Source: Bradyrhizobium liaoningense
Lineage (GTDB): Bacteria > Pseudomonadota > Alphaproteobacteria > Rhizobiales > Xanthobacteraceae
Direction: 5' to 3'
DNA: 64,000 nucleotides
Assembly: GCF_018130825.1 (NCBI RefSeq)
Contig: NZ_JAFCJS010000005.1
Span: 372,001 to 436,000 of the forward strand
In this document: positions 7,467-15,983 of the stretch, one piece after another
Layout: each line of letters opens with the position of its first letter
Position numbering within the stretch: position 1 is the first letter of the stretch
Program-made: the position numbers and the translations under genes
Notes under the pieces: generated by a model
The model's input: the letters and a program-made list of their open reading frames with translations, nothing else
What the model was told of the DNA's origin: nothing
Database searches by the model: none

Positions 7467-8246
7467 ATGGACAAAATTCTCGAAGCCGCAAAGGCGATCG
7501 CGCTGGCGCGCCGCAACCATGCGCCGCTTGCGGTCCTCGAGGCTCCGCCGGCTGACGAGGACGAGGGCTACCAGGTCCAGCGCGCGCTGCACGATCTGCT
7601 GCTGCCGAATGTCGGCCCGCTCGTCGGCTACAAGATCGGCTGCACCAGCCAGGTGATGCAGGACTATATCGGCATCCCGCACCCCTGCGGCGGCGGCGTG
7701 TTCCAGAAGGGCGTGCATGAGAGCGGTGCGAAGCTCCAGGCCTCCAAATATGTTCGCGTCGGCGTCGAATGCGAGATCGCGGTGCGGCTCAAGCGTGACC
7801 TCGCCGCCGGCGAGGCGCCGTTCACGGCCGAATGGGTCGGCGAGGCGGTCGAGTCCTACCATCCCGCGATCGAGATCGTCGACGACCGCTACGTGAAATG
7901 GGAGACGATGGGCGCACCGACGCTGATCGCCGACGACTTCTTCGCCGCCGGTTGCGTGCTGGGTCCCTCGGTGCCGCGCTCGTCGGTGCCGGACCTGAAT
8001 GCGGTCAAGGGCCGTGCCATCATCAACGGCGAGGAGGTCAGCCACGGCACCGGTGCCGACGTGCTCGGCCATCCCCACAACGCACTCGCCTGGCTCGCCA
8101 ATCATCTCGCCGCGGAAGGCAAGGGGCTGCATGCGGGGCAGCTGGTTCTCACCGGCAGCCTGGTGAAGACGCTGTGGCTGAAGGCCGGCGACAAGGTGCG
8201 GATGGAGCTCGACGGGCTCGGCGTGGTGGAGGCGGAGTTCAAGTAG
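7467..8246 (+). CDS. 2-keto-4-pentenoate hydratase / fumarylacetoacetate hydrolase family protein
   Basis: A 259-residue protein of the MhpD-like hydratase group. Family marks are YQVQRALHD near the N-terminus, GYKIGCTS at about 53-60, VGVECEIAVRL with the acidic metal ligands near residue 95, and YHPAIEIVDDR. These enzymes hydrate 2-hydroxypentadienoate or decarboxylate oxalocrotonate in meta-cleavage pathways using a divalent metal. No other meta-cleavage gene is nearby, so the substrate is open. Start chosen at 7467 for the GGGAGG ribosome site and the homologous N-terminus. Ends just before a palindromic repeat. Confidence 0.85.
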   Translation: MDKILEAAKAIALARRNHAPLAVLEAPPADEDEGYQVQRALHDLLLPNVGPLVGYKIGCTSQVMQDYIGIPHPCGGGVFQKGVHESGAKLQASKYVRVGVECEIAVRLKRDLAAGEAPFTAEWVGEAVESYHPAIEIVDDRYVKWETMGAPTLIADDFFAAGCVLGPSVPRSSVPDLNAVKGRAIINGEEVSHGTGADVLGHPHNALAWLANHLAAEGKGLHAGQLVLTGSLVKTLWLKAGDKVRMELDGLGVVEAEFK

Positions 8247-8257
8247 TGCTCCCTCCG

Positions 8258-8381
8258 CGTCATTGCGAAGAGCTCTTCGCGAGGAAGCAATCCAGAATCC
8301 CTCCGCGGAAAGATTCTGGATTGCTTCGCGGAGCCTGTCATCGGGCCGCGCTTCGCGCGGACCCGTTGGCTCGCAATGACG
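8258..8381. repeat. Palindromic intergenic repeat (cattgcgaggagc type), copy 1
   Basis: Begins CGTCATTGCGAAGAGC and ends CTCGCAATGACGG, its near-complement. Inside are AGCAATCCAGAAT/ATTCTGGATTGCT arms and a GCGCGAAGCGCGG-like hairpin. The 3' half (about 70 bp from TGGATTGCTTCGCGGAG) is the same as in the copy at 33453-33579. The 8382-8622 stretch that follows holds no gene that I can support. Confidence 0.8.
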
Positions 8382-8622
8382 GAGTGTGAGGCAACAGCGT
8401 TGCTAAAATGTCGCGAGCCTCGCTCGCTATGTGTAGTTTTCTGAATTTCAGACGGAGCGCACCTTGCGCCCGCCGGCGATCGGGTATATGAGCCCCGTCC
8501 CATTCAACCTGCGCGTTCAACAATGAGGAGACCAGCTGTGAGTACTTTGTGGCGATCGACACATTCCGTGCCGACGCTCTCAGTGCGTCCGGCTGACAGT
8601 CATCCAATCATGTTGAACGACA

Positions 8623-9783
8623 ATGGCACATTCATTGATTCAGCGCCGGCGGGAGGCCGAGCGCGCGCGGGTTGAAGCCTACGAGCTGTCGCTGCGGCAT
8701 GTGTCGCAGCGGACGCGTCCTCCACCGGATTTCGAGACCGCGATCTATGAGGCCAAGCGTGGCTTCGAGGCCGACATCGTGCGCGATGCCGAAGCCTGGA
8801 AGCCGCGGATGAAGACTCGCGATGCCGCGCGTCTTCGTCTTGCCGCGGCCCGCTATCTCTTCGCGCGCTATCCTGTCGCAGAACATCTGGAGCAGATCTG
8901 GATCGACGGCGCGGGCCTGGGCGCGGACGAGATCCGTTTGCGCAAGCGCTGGTACATCGTGGCGGCCGGCGGTGGTTCGCTCTACGCTGCCGGTGCGGCC
9001 GACCGGATGTCTCGCAAGGAGGTCCACGCGTTCCTCAATCCCTTGGGGAACGTCGGCTTCGAGGCTGCGATCTGGCAGGCGATTGCGCGGTCCTATGCGA
9101 ACGATCCCGGCATTGCGCTGCGGATCGCGCGCACCAGGATCACGCAGACGCCTCGTGCCGAGCACGGCTTCTGGCGCGAGGTGGTGCGCTTCTTCTGCGC
9201 GTATCCCACCACGATCGAGGAGATGGACGATCTCTACGATTACCTCGCCGCTTGCTACCGGCGTAATCGTAAGTTCAGCCTCAAGGGACGCTCGCTGGTC
9301 TCGCTCGGCCGGCAGATGCACGAATGGCATCGCGATCTCGATGCGATCGCTCGCATCGAGGCCGCGCGCCGTCGCGCCGAGGCCCTGCAGAACCGTGCGC
9401 GCGGGCTGGCGGCGGAGCCCGTCGACGAGGCCTGGCGAGGTGCGGCGATCGCGGACTGGTCCTGGACGAATTCGTCCAAGGATCGGGCCAAGCGTGAGGA
9501 GTATGTCGTGGTCCAGCTGCGGACCGCGGACGATCTCGTGGCTGAGACGCGCGGCATGCGTCACTGCGTCGCCAGCTACGCGACAAAGTGCATTGCCGGG
9601 CATGCGTCGATCTGGTCGCTCCGCCGCCGCGCCGGAGGCAGTGTCCAGCGGCTGCTGACCATCGAACTGGATCCCCGTTCCCGGGCGGTTCAGGTTCGCG
9701 GGTTTGCAAACCGGCCGCCGCTCGCCGAGGAGAGCAAGATCCTCGAGCGGTGGGCGCAAGCACGCGGGATCATGCTGCTGTGA
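8623..9783 (+). CDS. PcfJ-like protein
   Basis: A 386-residue protein. The C-terminal third matches the PcfJ-like domain: LVAETRGMRHCVASYATKC (about 306-324), then IWSLRR, a TIEL strand, QVRG and a terminal W-helix. The family is named after PcfJ of conjugative plasmid pCF10, whose biochemical role is not settled. Here it stands alone with no conjugation genes near. Helical and Arg-rich N-terminal part; no signal or membrane segment. The cluster H314-C315 is the conserved core of the family. Flanked by a repeat and terminators between dksA and flgH, so likely an accessory insertion. The ribosome site is weak. Confidence 0.75.
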   Translation: MAHSLIQRRREAERARVEAYELSLRHVSQRTRPPPDFETAIYEAKRGFEADIVRDAEAWKPRMKTRDAARLRLAAARYLFARYPVAEHLEQIWIDGAGLGADEIRLRKRWYIVAAGGGSLYAAGAADRMSRKEVHAFLNPLGNVGFEAAIWQAIARSYANDPGIALRIARTRITQTPRAEHGFWREVVRFFCAYPTTIEEMDDLYDYLAACYRRNRKFSLKGRSLVSLGRQMHEWHRDLDAIARIEAARRRAEALQNRARGLAAEPVDEAWRGAAIADWSWTNSSKDRAKREEYVVVQLRTADDLVAETRGMRHCVASYATKCIAGHASIWSLRRRAGGSVQRLLTIELDPRSRAVQVRGFANRPPLAEESKILERWAQARGIMLL

Positions 9784-9787
9784 GAGT

Positions 9788-9815
9788 TGCCTGCGCCGCT
9801 ACGGCGGCGCAGGCA
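9788..9815. terminator. Strong hairpin after the PcfJ-like gene
   Basis: A 12-bp perfect stem (TGCCTGCGCCGC with its complement) closed by a TACG loop, starting 5 nt after the stop and followed by AAAATA. Read from the minus strand it has a U-rich flank, so it may terminate both convergent units. Confidence 0.65.
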
Positions 9816-9823
9816 AAATACAT

Positions 9824-9856
9824 GCGGCCCTCGCCAGGGGAGCTAGCGAGGGCCGC
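9824..9856. terminator. Second hairpin between the PcfJ-like gene and flgH
   Basis: An 11-bp perfect inverted repeat GCGGCCCTCGC/GCGAGGGCCGC around an 11-nt loop. There is no clear U-tract, so it may be a transcript-end stabiliser rather than a terminator. Confidence 0.5.
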
Positions 9857-9916
9857 GTAGTACACCGTCGTTCGCGCCTAGGTTCGCGAACACGATGTGG
9901 GAGCTCTTGAAGAGGC

Positions 9917-10678
9917 TTAGAAGGGCAGCAGCACGTCCATGACCTGCTGACCGTAGCGCGGCTGCTGCACGTCCATGATCTGGCCGCGGCCGCCATAGGC
10001 GATGCGGGCCTGGGCGATCTTGCTGGAGTCGATGGTGTTGTCGCTCTGGATGTCCTCGGGACGGACGATGCCGGCCACGATCAGCTCGCGGATCTCGTAG
10101 TTGACGCGGATCTCCTGCTTGCCTTCGACCACGAGGTTGCCGTTCGGCAGTACCTGGGTGACGACCGCGGCGACGTTGGTCTGCAGGGCTTCCGTGCGGT
10201 TGACCGAGCCCTTGCCGTCGGCAGAGGATGTCGAGTCGGTGGTGAGAAGGCGGCCGGGCAGGATCTTGAGCGGCTGCGTCACCGTCTGGCTGCCGATAAA
10301 ATCGGTAATTCCCGAATCTTCCTTGGCGGTGCGGCTGCGCTGGGTCTCGTTGGCGATGTTGGCCTTGTCGGTGATGTTCACGGTCACGGTGAGGAGGTCG
10401 CCCACCTGGTGGGCGCGCTGGTCCTTGAAGAAGGCGCGGCTGCCGTTGCGCCACAGCGAGTTCGGATTGTAGGAGGCGACTTCCGGCTTCGGCATCGGCA
10501 TCTGCACCGGCTTGTAGCCGGGCTGCGTCGTCGGATTGTCGATCGCGGACAATTTCGGCTGCTCGCCGATCTGCGACAGGCGGTCGATCGAGGAGCAGCC
10601 GCCCAGCGCGCAAGAGGCCAGCAGCAGGGCAGAGATCGCGATGCGACGAAGACGGGAAGCCGAACTGAACGGGGACAT
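9917..10678 (-). CDS. flgH: Flagellar L-ring lipoprotein FlgH
   Basis: A 253-residue FlgH. It has a lipoprotein signal with lipobox LGGC (Cys28). FlgH motifs include SLWRNGSRAFFKDQRAHQVGD in short form WRNGSRAFFKDQRA, DLLTVTVNI, LPNGNLVVEGKQEIRVN and the C-terminal YGGRGQIMDVQQPR. FlgH forms the outer-membrane L ring around the rod. The start lies 3 nt after the flgA stop region, so it is the last gene of the flgF-flgG-flgA-flgH operon. Hairpins at 9788-9856 follow. Confidence 0.95.
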   Translation of the reverse strand: MSPFSSASRLRRIAISALLLASCALGGCSSIDRLSQIGEQPKLSAIDNPTTQPGYKPVQMPMPKPEVASYNPNSLWRNGSRAFFKDQRAHQVGDLLTVTVNITDKANIANETQRSRTAKEDSGITDFIGSQTVTQPLKILPGRLLTTDSTSSADGKGSVNRTEALQTNVAAVVTQVLPNGNLVVEGKQEIRVNYEIRELIVAGIVRPEDIQSDNTIDSSKIAQARIAYGGRGQIMDVQQPRYGQQVMDVLLPF

Positions 10679-10681
10679 GAC

Positions 10682-11842
10682 TTACTCTGACTTGGCTGGA
10701 GCTTGCGAGACGCGGGCTTGCGGGATCTGGGCTTGTGCGATGTGAGCTTGAGCGGCTTGGGCCGGCGCCGCGGGGGCCTGGACCAGGCCCCGGACGAGGG
10801 CTGCAGTGTCGACGGGGGCGGGCGCTTCGTCGCGCTTGAGCGAGGAGGTCTGCTCGACCGCCGGCGCCATCGGCGCGGACTGGCTGGCGCCCTGCACGGT
10901 GACCTGGCCGCGGCCGGTGACGACACCGGTCAGCGTGCGCTTGGATTGCAGGTTGAGCACGGAGACGGTGTCGCCTTCGGCGCCGCTCTCGATCGCCTTG
11001 CCGCGCGTGGTGAGGTAGAGGCCCGGCACCTCGTAGATGATGGTGACGCTCTGGTCGCGCTGCACGAAGTCGGGCTTGACGATGTCGGCGACGCGGATCG
11101 GCGTGCCCGCCCGCATCGGCCGGCGCAGCTGCATGCCGATGGTGCGATCGCGCGAGGCGGGCTCGCCGGCGACCTCGGCCTTGGGCCGGCGCTCCAGCGA
11201 GATGTCCGAGGCTTTCAGCATGTCGGAGCGGTCGATGTCGCGGGTCAGCACGGCGACTTCCACGGTCTCGATCGCGGTGCCGGTGAAGCGCAGCTTGGTC
11301 GGCGTCGGGTTGTTGTCGTTGTTGATCTCGAAGGCGATGTCGAAACGGCCGCTGCGCGCATCGTAGCGGGTTGCGACCGGCTGCAGCGTGCCGGTGTTGG
11401 AGGCGTCGAGCCGCATGTCGGAGACGCCGCGGTCGAAGGTGACGGTGATGTTGGCGGCATCGCCGAGGCCGAAGCGGCGCTCGAGCGCGGACGCCACCGC
11501 GTTTTCGAGGTCCTTGTTGGCGAGGGTGCGGGCGAGGCGGGTGACCTGCACCTCCTTGATGTCGCCGGTCATCACGCCGATCACCTGCTTTGCGCGCAGC
11601 ACGCCCAGGACTTGGGCGACCGGCAGCGCACCGGTGGCGCCGAGATCGGGCGAGCGATAGACCGGGATCAGCGCGGCCGAGCCGGCATTGTCGATGAGGT
11701 CGCCGACCCGAACCACGTCCGAGGTCACGGTGACGTTCGCGCGCAGCGTCGGCGCGGCGATGCCGTCGTCGGCGGCCTCTGCCGGCAGTGCCAGCAGCAG
11801 GAGAGCTGAGATCGTGGCGAGGGCGGTGCGGATCATCGTCAT
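10682..11842 (-). CDS. flgA: Flagella basal-body P-ring formation protein FlgA, long form
   Basis: A 386-residue protein, longer than enterobacterial FlgA (about 220). It has a signal peptide (to about residue 24, PAEAAD). The C-terminal SAF/FlgA region at about 205-330 shows LTRDIDRSDMLKASDI, ERRP, GMQLRRPMRAGTPIRVADIV and a VTVQG end. A further N-terminal beta domain precedes it. The last 60 residues are an Ala/Gln/Pro-rich tail with AQA and Q[AV]xI repeats. FlgA is the periplasmic chaperone for P-ring assembly. It starts 4 nt after the flgG stop. Confidence 0.9.
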   Translation of the reverse strand: MTMIRTALATISALLLLALPAEAADDGIAAPTLRANVTVTSDVVRVGDLIDNAGSAALIPVYRSPDLGATGALPVAQVLGVLRAKQVIGVMTGDIKEVQVTRLARTLANKDLENAVASALERRFGLGDAANITVTFDRGVSDMRLDASNTGTLQPVATRYDARSGRFDIAFEINNDNNPTPTKLRFTGTAIETVEVAVLTRDIDRSDMLKASDISLERRPKAEVAGEPASRDRTIGMQLRRPMRAGTPIRVADIVKPDFVQRDQSVTIIYEVPGLYLTTRGKAIESGAEGDTVSVLNLQSKRTLTGVVTGRGQVTVQGASQSAPMAPAVEQTSSLKRDEAPAPVDTAALVRGLVQAPAAPAQAAQAHIAQAQIPQARVSQAPAKSE

Positions 11843-11846
11843 TACC

Positions 11847-12635
11847 TCAGCGGAACAGCGCCGTGGTCGACTGCATCATCTGGTCGGCGGCGCTGATGAC
11901 CTTGGCGTTCATCTCGTAGGCGCGCTGGGCGGCGATCAGGTCGCTCATCTCCGAGACGACGTCGACATTGGCCTGCTCCAGGCTTCCTTGCGTGATCTTG
12001 CCGTAGCCTTCGGAGTTCGCCGTGCCGTCCTGCGGCGGGCCCGAGGACGGCGTCTCGGTGAACTGGTTGCTGCCGACCGGCTGCAGCCCCGCCTTGTTGA
12101 TGAAGCGGGTCACGTTGATCGTGCCGACGATCGAGGAGGTCGACGATCCCGGCAGTGTCACCGAGACCTGGCCCTGCTCGCTCACCGTGATGCCCGAGGC
12201 ATTGTTCGGGATAGTGATGGTCGGCTGCACCGGGTTGCCCTGCGCGGTGACGACGCGGCCCTGATTGTCCATCTGGAAGGTGCCGTCGCGGGTGTACTGA
12301 TAGGTGCCGTCGGGCATCAGGATCTTGAAGAAACCTTCGCCCGAGATCGCGAGGTCGAGGTCGTTGCCGGTCTGAGACAACGTGCCTTGCGTCATGCTGC
12401 GCGGCGTGCCGACGGTCTTGACGCCGCCGCCGATGTCGACGCCGACAGGCAGGATGGTGCCCTGGTCCGAGGCCTGCGCGCCGACGCGGCGCACGTGCTC
12501 GTAGATCAGGTCCTGGAACGCCGCGGTCTGTTTCTTGAAACCGGTGGTGCGGAGGTTGGCGATGTTGTTGGAGATCACCTGAACGTTGAGTTCCTGTGCC
12601 GCCATTCCGGTCGCCGCGGTGTGAAGCGCCTGCAT
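11847..12635 (-). CDS. flgG: Flagellar distal rod protein FlgG
   Basis: A 262-residue FlgG, the standard length. The N-terminus MQALHTAATGMAAQELNVQ with VISNNIANLRTTGFKK is the rod/hook family signature. The C-terminus is QANVDVVSEMSDLIAAQRAYEMN followed by the usual terminal helix. FlgG builds the distal rod that passes through the P and L rings. Second gene of the flgF-flgG-flgA-flgH operon, 16 nt after flgF. Confidence 0.96.
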   Translation of the reverse strand: MQALHTAATGMAAQELNVQVISNNIANLRTTGFKKQTAAFQDLIYEHVRRVGAQASDQGTILPVGVDIGGGVKTVGTPRSMTQGTLSQTGNDLDLAISGEGFFKILMPDGTYQYTRDGTFQMDNQGRVVTAQGNPVQPTITIPNNASGITVSEQGQVSVTLPGSSTSSIVGTINVTRFINKAGLQPVGSNQFTETPSSGPPQDGTANSEGYGKITQGSLEQANVDVVSEMSDLIAAQRAYEMNAKVISAADQMMQSTTALFR

Positions 12636-12651
12636 GTCAGTTCTCCCCTAA

Positions 12652-13413
12652 TCAGGCCGGAACGTCGGCGAGCTTCTCGATCGCCGATTTGTGGAGGTCG
12701 CTCTGCTGCTGCAGCAGATTGGCGATGGCGGTGTAGCTGCGCATGACTTCGACCATGCGGGTCATCTCGCCGACCGAGTTGACGTTCGACTTCTCGATGT
12801 AGCCCTGCCGCACGCTGGACTTGGTGTCGGCCTGCTGGGCGGCCGAGCCGGTGTCATAGAGGTTGGCGCCGAGCTTGGTCAGCTTGGTCGGATCGTCGAA
12901 CGAGACCATGCGGATCTTGCCGCGGATCGAGTCGGTTCTGGCCGTGCCCTCAAGCACCGTGACGGTGCCGTCGGGGGCGATGTTGATGTCATGGTCGGTC
13001 GGCTGGAAGGTGATCGGGCCGCCGGTGCCGAGCACGAGGTTGCCGTCGGAGGTGACGAGCTGGCCGGTGCTGTTGAGCGAGAACTTGCCGTCGCGCGTGT
13101 AGCGCTCGGCGCCGTTGGCCTGCACCGCGAAGAACGCGTTGCCGTCGATCGCCATGTCGAGCGGGTTGTTGGTCGGCTCCATCGGCCCCTGGCCGACGTC
13201 GCGGAAGGTGCCGCGGTCCTGCACATAGGAGACCCGGCGGTCGGAGCCGATGAAATTGTCCTCGCGCGCGTTCGAGTTGAGGTACTCCTCGAACAGCGAA
13301 TGGTCGGCCTTGAAGCCGTTGGTGTTGGCATTGGCGACGTTGTTGGCGATGACATCCATCTGCCGTTCCAACGTCATCTGCCGTGACAAGCCGATCAGAA
13401 GCGCGTTCTGCAT
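12652..13413 (-). CDS. flgF: Flagellar proximal rod protein FlgF
   Basis: A 253-residue FlgF. It begins MQNALLIGLSRQMTLERQMD with the VIANNVANANTNGFKAD rod signature, has FAVQ and ERYTRDGKFSLN strands, and ends with GYIEKSNVNSVGEMTRMVEV. An upstream in-frame start at 13500 is rejected because FlgF starts at the amphipathic N-terminal helix. Forms part of the proximal rod. First gene of the minus-strand operon, about 110 nt downstream of a sigma-54-type promoter. Confidence 0.95.
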   Translation of the reverse strand: MQNALLIGLSRQMTLERQMDVIANNVANANTNGFKADHSLFEEYLNSNAREDNFIGSDRRVSYVQDRGTFRDVGQGPMEPTNNPLDMAIDGNAFFAVQANGAERYTRDGKFSLNSTGQLVTSDGNLVLGTGGPITFQPTDHDINIAPDGTVTVLEGTARTDSIRGKIRMVSFDDPTKLTKLGANLYDTGSAAQQADTKSSVRQGYIEKSNVNSVGEMTRMVEVMRSYTAIANLLQQQSDLHKSAIEKLADVPA

Positions 13414-13524
13414 CGGAGGATCTCCCCTGAGTGAGATCTGCCTCCTCGCTCTCCCAAGCGCCTTGGCGGACCCCGTGAAGAGACCGCCTGGTTCTCCCAA
13501 ACCGTTCGGTCTCGGTCCTCTCTC

Positions 13525-13540
13525 AGCGAAAGCCGTGCCA
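13525..13540 (-). promoter_or_regulatory. Sigma-54 type promoter for flgF-flgG-flgA-flgH
   Basis: On the minus strand: TGGCACGGCTTTCGCT. The GG and GC are 10 nt apart and TGGCACG is a perfect -24 element; -12 is TCGC for TTGC. A CGGCA palindrome-like site lies about 100 bp upstream, the same spacing as at flgI. Confidence 0.75.
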
Positions 13541-13627
13541 ACCTGAAAAGCTATGAAACTTCAATGTGTTGTGGATTTTTCGAGGGTGCGGGAGGGCGGC
13601 AGAAAGGTTCTGTTAGCCATGTTTGCC

Positions 13628-13642
13628 CGGCAGATTTTTCCT
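13628..13642. promoter_or_regulatory. FlbD-like site between flgF and fliL (imperfect)
   Basis: CGGCA-GATTT-TTCCT. The left arm and spacer are identical to the perfect site before fliX; the right arm is degenerate. Shares the following TAGCT with the site before flgB. Placed to serve the flgF sigma-54 promoter. Confidence 0.4.
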
Positions 13643-13668
13643 AGCTGAGCCCCAATCGAAAGAAACCG

Positions 13669-13683
13669 TTAACCATTATTACC
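13669..13683 (+). promoter_or_regulatory. CtrA-like half site before fliL
   Basis: TTAACCATTATTACC: the left TTAA half and the following CCAT match other CtrA-type sites in the window; the right half is TACC. It lies about 115 nt upstream of fliL. The 13414-13797 gap holds this divergent regulatory region and no gene. Confidence 0.3.
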
Positions 13684-13797
13684 GTAGCGTTTGCGTGCAA
13701 GAGGAGCGCATTGCGCTGGGACATTCGTATCGCGTCACTGTCTGCCAGGGGGCTTCGCTCTTTCGATTCCTTTAAGAGATGAGCGAGCCCGGCGACC

Positions 13798-14298
13798 ATG
13801 GCAGAGAATGAAGCTGAAGGCGGCGCAGCCGCCGAGGGCGCCGAAGCCGCTCCCCCCAAGAACAAGCTCAAGCTCATCATCATGGCCGTCGGCCTGCTCG
13901 CCATCCTCGGCGGCGGTGCTGCGACCTGGTTCTTCTTCTTCCGTCACGGCGACGACGAGCATCATGCCGAGGTGGCGCCCCCGCCGAAGCCGCCGGCCTT
14001 CGTCGACGTCCCTGACATCATGGTCAACCTCGCCGGCGCGCCGGGCGAGCGCGTGCAATATCTGAAGCTGAAGATCGTGCTGGAGCTGAAGGAAGAGAAG
14101 CAGATCGAGGCGATCAAGCCGACCATGCCGCGCGTCACCGACATCTTCCAGACCTATGTGCGCGAACTGCGCTCCTCCGACCTCAACGGCTCCGCCGGCA
14201 TCTTCCGTCTCAAGGAGGAGCTGACCAAGCGCGTCAACGCGGCGGTCTCGCCGATCCAGGTCAGCGCGGTGCTGTTCAAGGAAGTCGTGATCCAGTGA
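13798..14298 (+). CDS. fliL: Flagellar basal body-associated protein FliL
   Basis: A 166-residue FliL with an acidic Ala/Glu-rich cytoplasmic N-terminus, one membrane helix at about 25-47 (LIIMAVGLLAILGGGAATWFF) and a periplasmic domain. Family motifs are VDVPDIMVNL, YLKLKIVLEL and the C-terminal INAAVSPIQVSAVLFKEVVIQ-like end (NAAVSP, VLFKEVVIQ). FliL associates with stator units around the basal body and supports torque. First gene of a plus-strand operon with fliM. Confidence 0.92.
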   Translation: MAENEAEGGAAAEGAEAAPPKNKLKLIIMAVGLLAILGGGAATWFFFFRHGDDEHHAEVAPPPKPPAFVDVPDIMVNLAGAPGERVQYLKLKIVLELKEEKQIEAIKPTMPRVTDIFQTYVRELRSSDLNGSAGIFRLKEELTKRVNAAVSPIQVSAVLFKEVVIQ

Positions 14299-14328
14299 TG
14301 ATGCTGCGGAAGGCAACGGGCTAGCGTC

Positions 14329-15531
14329 ATGGCCGGCAACGAGCAAATGGACCAGGATGCGATTGCCGCCCAATGGGAGGCGTCGCTCGATTCCGAGGAT
14401 CCCGCGGAGGCCGCGAAGGCCGCTGCCGAAAACGAGCTGTCGGAGACCATGGCCCTGCAATGGGCGGCCATGGTCGAGGACGGCAGCCGCGATCTCGGCA
14501 GCGGCAAGAATTCCGGCGAGCGGGTGCTGTCGCAGGAGGAGATCGACAATCTCCTCGGCTTCACCGTCGGCGACGTCACGCTCGACGACCACAGCGGCAT
14601 TCGCGCGATCATCGATTCGGCGATGGTCTCCTACGAGCGCCTGCCGATGCTCGAAATCGTCTTCGACCGCCTGGTGCGGTTGCTGACGACCTCCTTGCGC
14701 AATTTCACCTCCGACAACGTCGAAGTCTCGCTCGACCGCATCACCTCGGTGCGCTTCGGCGACTACATGAATTCGATCCCGCTGCCCGCCGTGCTCTCGG
14801 TGTTCAAGGCCGAGGAGTGGGACAATTTCGGTATGGCGACGGTTGATTCCAGCCTGATCTACTCGATGATCGACGTGCTGCTCGGCGGCCGCCGCGGCAC
14901 GAGCCAGCTTCGCATCGAGGGCCGGCCCTACACCACGATCGAGACCGAGCTGGTCAAGCGGCTGGTCGAGGTGGTTTTGATCGACGCCGAGCAGGCGTTC
15001 CGGCCGCTGTCGCCGGTGACCTTCACGATCGACCGGCTCGAGACCAATCCGCGTTTCGCCGCGATCAGCCGTCCCGCCAACGCCGCGATCCTGGTGCGCC
15101 TGCGCATCGACATGGAAGACCGCGGCGGCAACATCGAGCTGCTGCTGCCTTACGCCACCATCGAGCCGATCCGGGGCGTCCTGCTCCAGATGTTCATGGG
15201 CGAAAAGTTCGGCCGCGACCCGGTCTGGGAAGGCCATTTCGCCACCGAGATCAACCAGGCCGAGATCGCGGTCGATGCCGTGCTCTACGAGGCCGACATC
15301 CCTCTCAAGCAGCTGATGCGGCTCAAGGTCGGCGACACGCTGCCGCTCGACATGCGCGCCGATGCCAACGTCACCGTGCGCTGCGGCGACGTCACGCTGA
15401 CCGAGGGGCGGATGGGCCGGGTCGGCGACCGCGTCGCGATCCGCGTGACGAAACCCCTGCGCAAGCCAAGTACGACACTTGCGATGTTCGAGAAGGTGGA
15501 CGAGCAGAACAAGATGATGGAGGCCCCATGA
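14329..15531 (+). CDS. fliM: Flagellar motor switch protein FliM
   Basis: A 400-residue FliM. The CheY-binding motif LSQEEIDNLLG lies at residues 67-77 instead of the extreme N-terminus, after a 60-residue acidic extension. This holds two W-containing segments (AQWEASLDSED and LQWAAMVEDG). The middle CheC-like domain (about 110-290) and the C-terminal FliN-like domain (VGDTLPLDMRADANVTVRCG, 335-380) are complete. FliM forms the C ring and transmits direction signals. Overlaps the next gene by 4 nt (ATGA). Confidence 0.95.
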   Translation: MAGNEQMDQDAIAAQWEASLDSEDPAEAAKAAAENELSETMALQWAAMVEDGSRDLGSGKNSGERVLSQEEIDNLLGFTVGDVTLDDHSGIRAIIDSAMVSYERLPMLEIVFDRLVRLLTTSLRNFTSDNVEVSLDRITSVRFGDYMNSIPLPAVLSVFKAEEWDNFGMATVDSSLIYSMIDVLLGGRRGTSQLRIEGRPYTTIETELVKRLVEVVLIDAEQAFRPLSPVTFTIDRLETNPRFAAISRPANAAILVRLRIDMEDRGGNIELLLPYATIEPIRGVLLQMFMGEKFGRDPVWEGHFATEINQAEIAVDAVLYEADIPLKQLMRLKVGDTLPLDMRADANVTVRCGDVTLTEGRMGRVGDRVAIRVTKPLRKPSTTLAMFEKVDEQNKMMEAP

Positions 15532-15974
15532 ACCACTCCCTGGGAATGGCGATCGAGACGCTGGTGGCTATCCTGCTGATGCTCACGATCGGCTACTGTA
15601 TCCTGCTGAACAAGCGGCTGACGCGGCTGAAGGCGGACGAGCATTCGCTGAAGGCGGTCATCGCGGAGCTGATCACCGCGACGGAGATCGCCGAGCGCGC
15701 GATCGGCGGGCTGAAGCTCGCCGTGCGCGACGTCAACGAGAACCTCGGCAGCCAGCTCGCGGCGGCGACCCAGATGTCGGACCAGCTCTACAAGCAGCTC
15801 GGCGAAGCCGACAACGTGGTGCGGCGTCTGTCCAAGATCGCGATCGCCGCGCGTCCCGTGACCAGTCCGGAAGCGGTTGCCGCGCCCGTGGCAAAACCCT
15901 CGTCGGCGAAGGCGGTGGCGGCCGCGGCCGAAGCCTTCTCCGAGCGCCGGCGATCCAACGGCATCGCCGCATAA
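15528..15974 (+). CDS. DUF6468 flagellar-operon membrane protein
   Basis: A 148-residue protein with one N-terminal membrane helix (about 8-27, ETLVAILLMLTIGYCILLNK in short: LVAILLMLTIGYCILL), then a predicted coiled coil (residues about 30-110). It ends in an Ala-rich tail with ERRRSNG. This gene type is found between fliM and motE-like genes in alphaproteobacteria and carries the name DUF6468 as I recall it. No function is established. The ATGA overlap with fliM implies coupled translation. Confidence 0.75.
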   Translation: MNHSLGMAIETLVAILLMLTIGYCILLNKRLTRLKADEHSLKAVIAELITATEIAERAIGGLKLAVRDVNENLGSQLAAATQMSDQLYKQLGEADNVVRRLSKIAIAARPVTSPEAVAAPVAKPSSAKAVAAAAEAFSERRRSNGIAA

Positions 15975-15983
15975 AGCCATGGT

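Noticed and set aside
8623..9783. PcfJ-like gene as evidence of an integrative conjugative element
   Set aside because: No integrase, relaxase, attachment-site repeat or tRNA is visible nearby.
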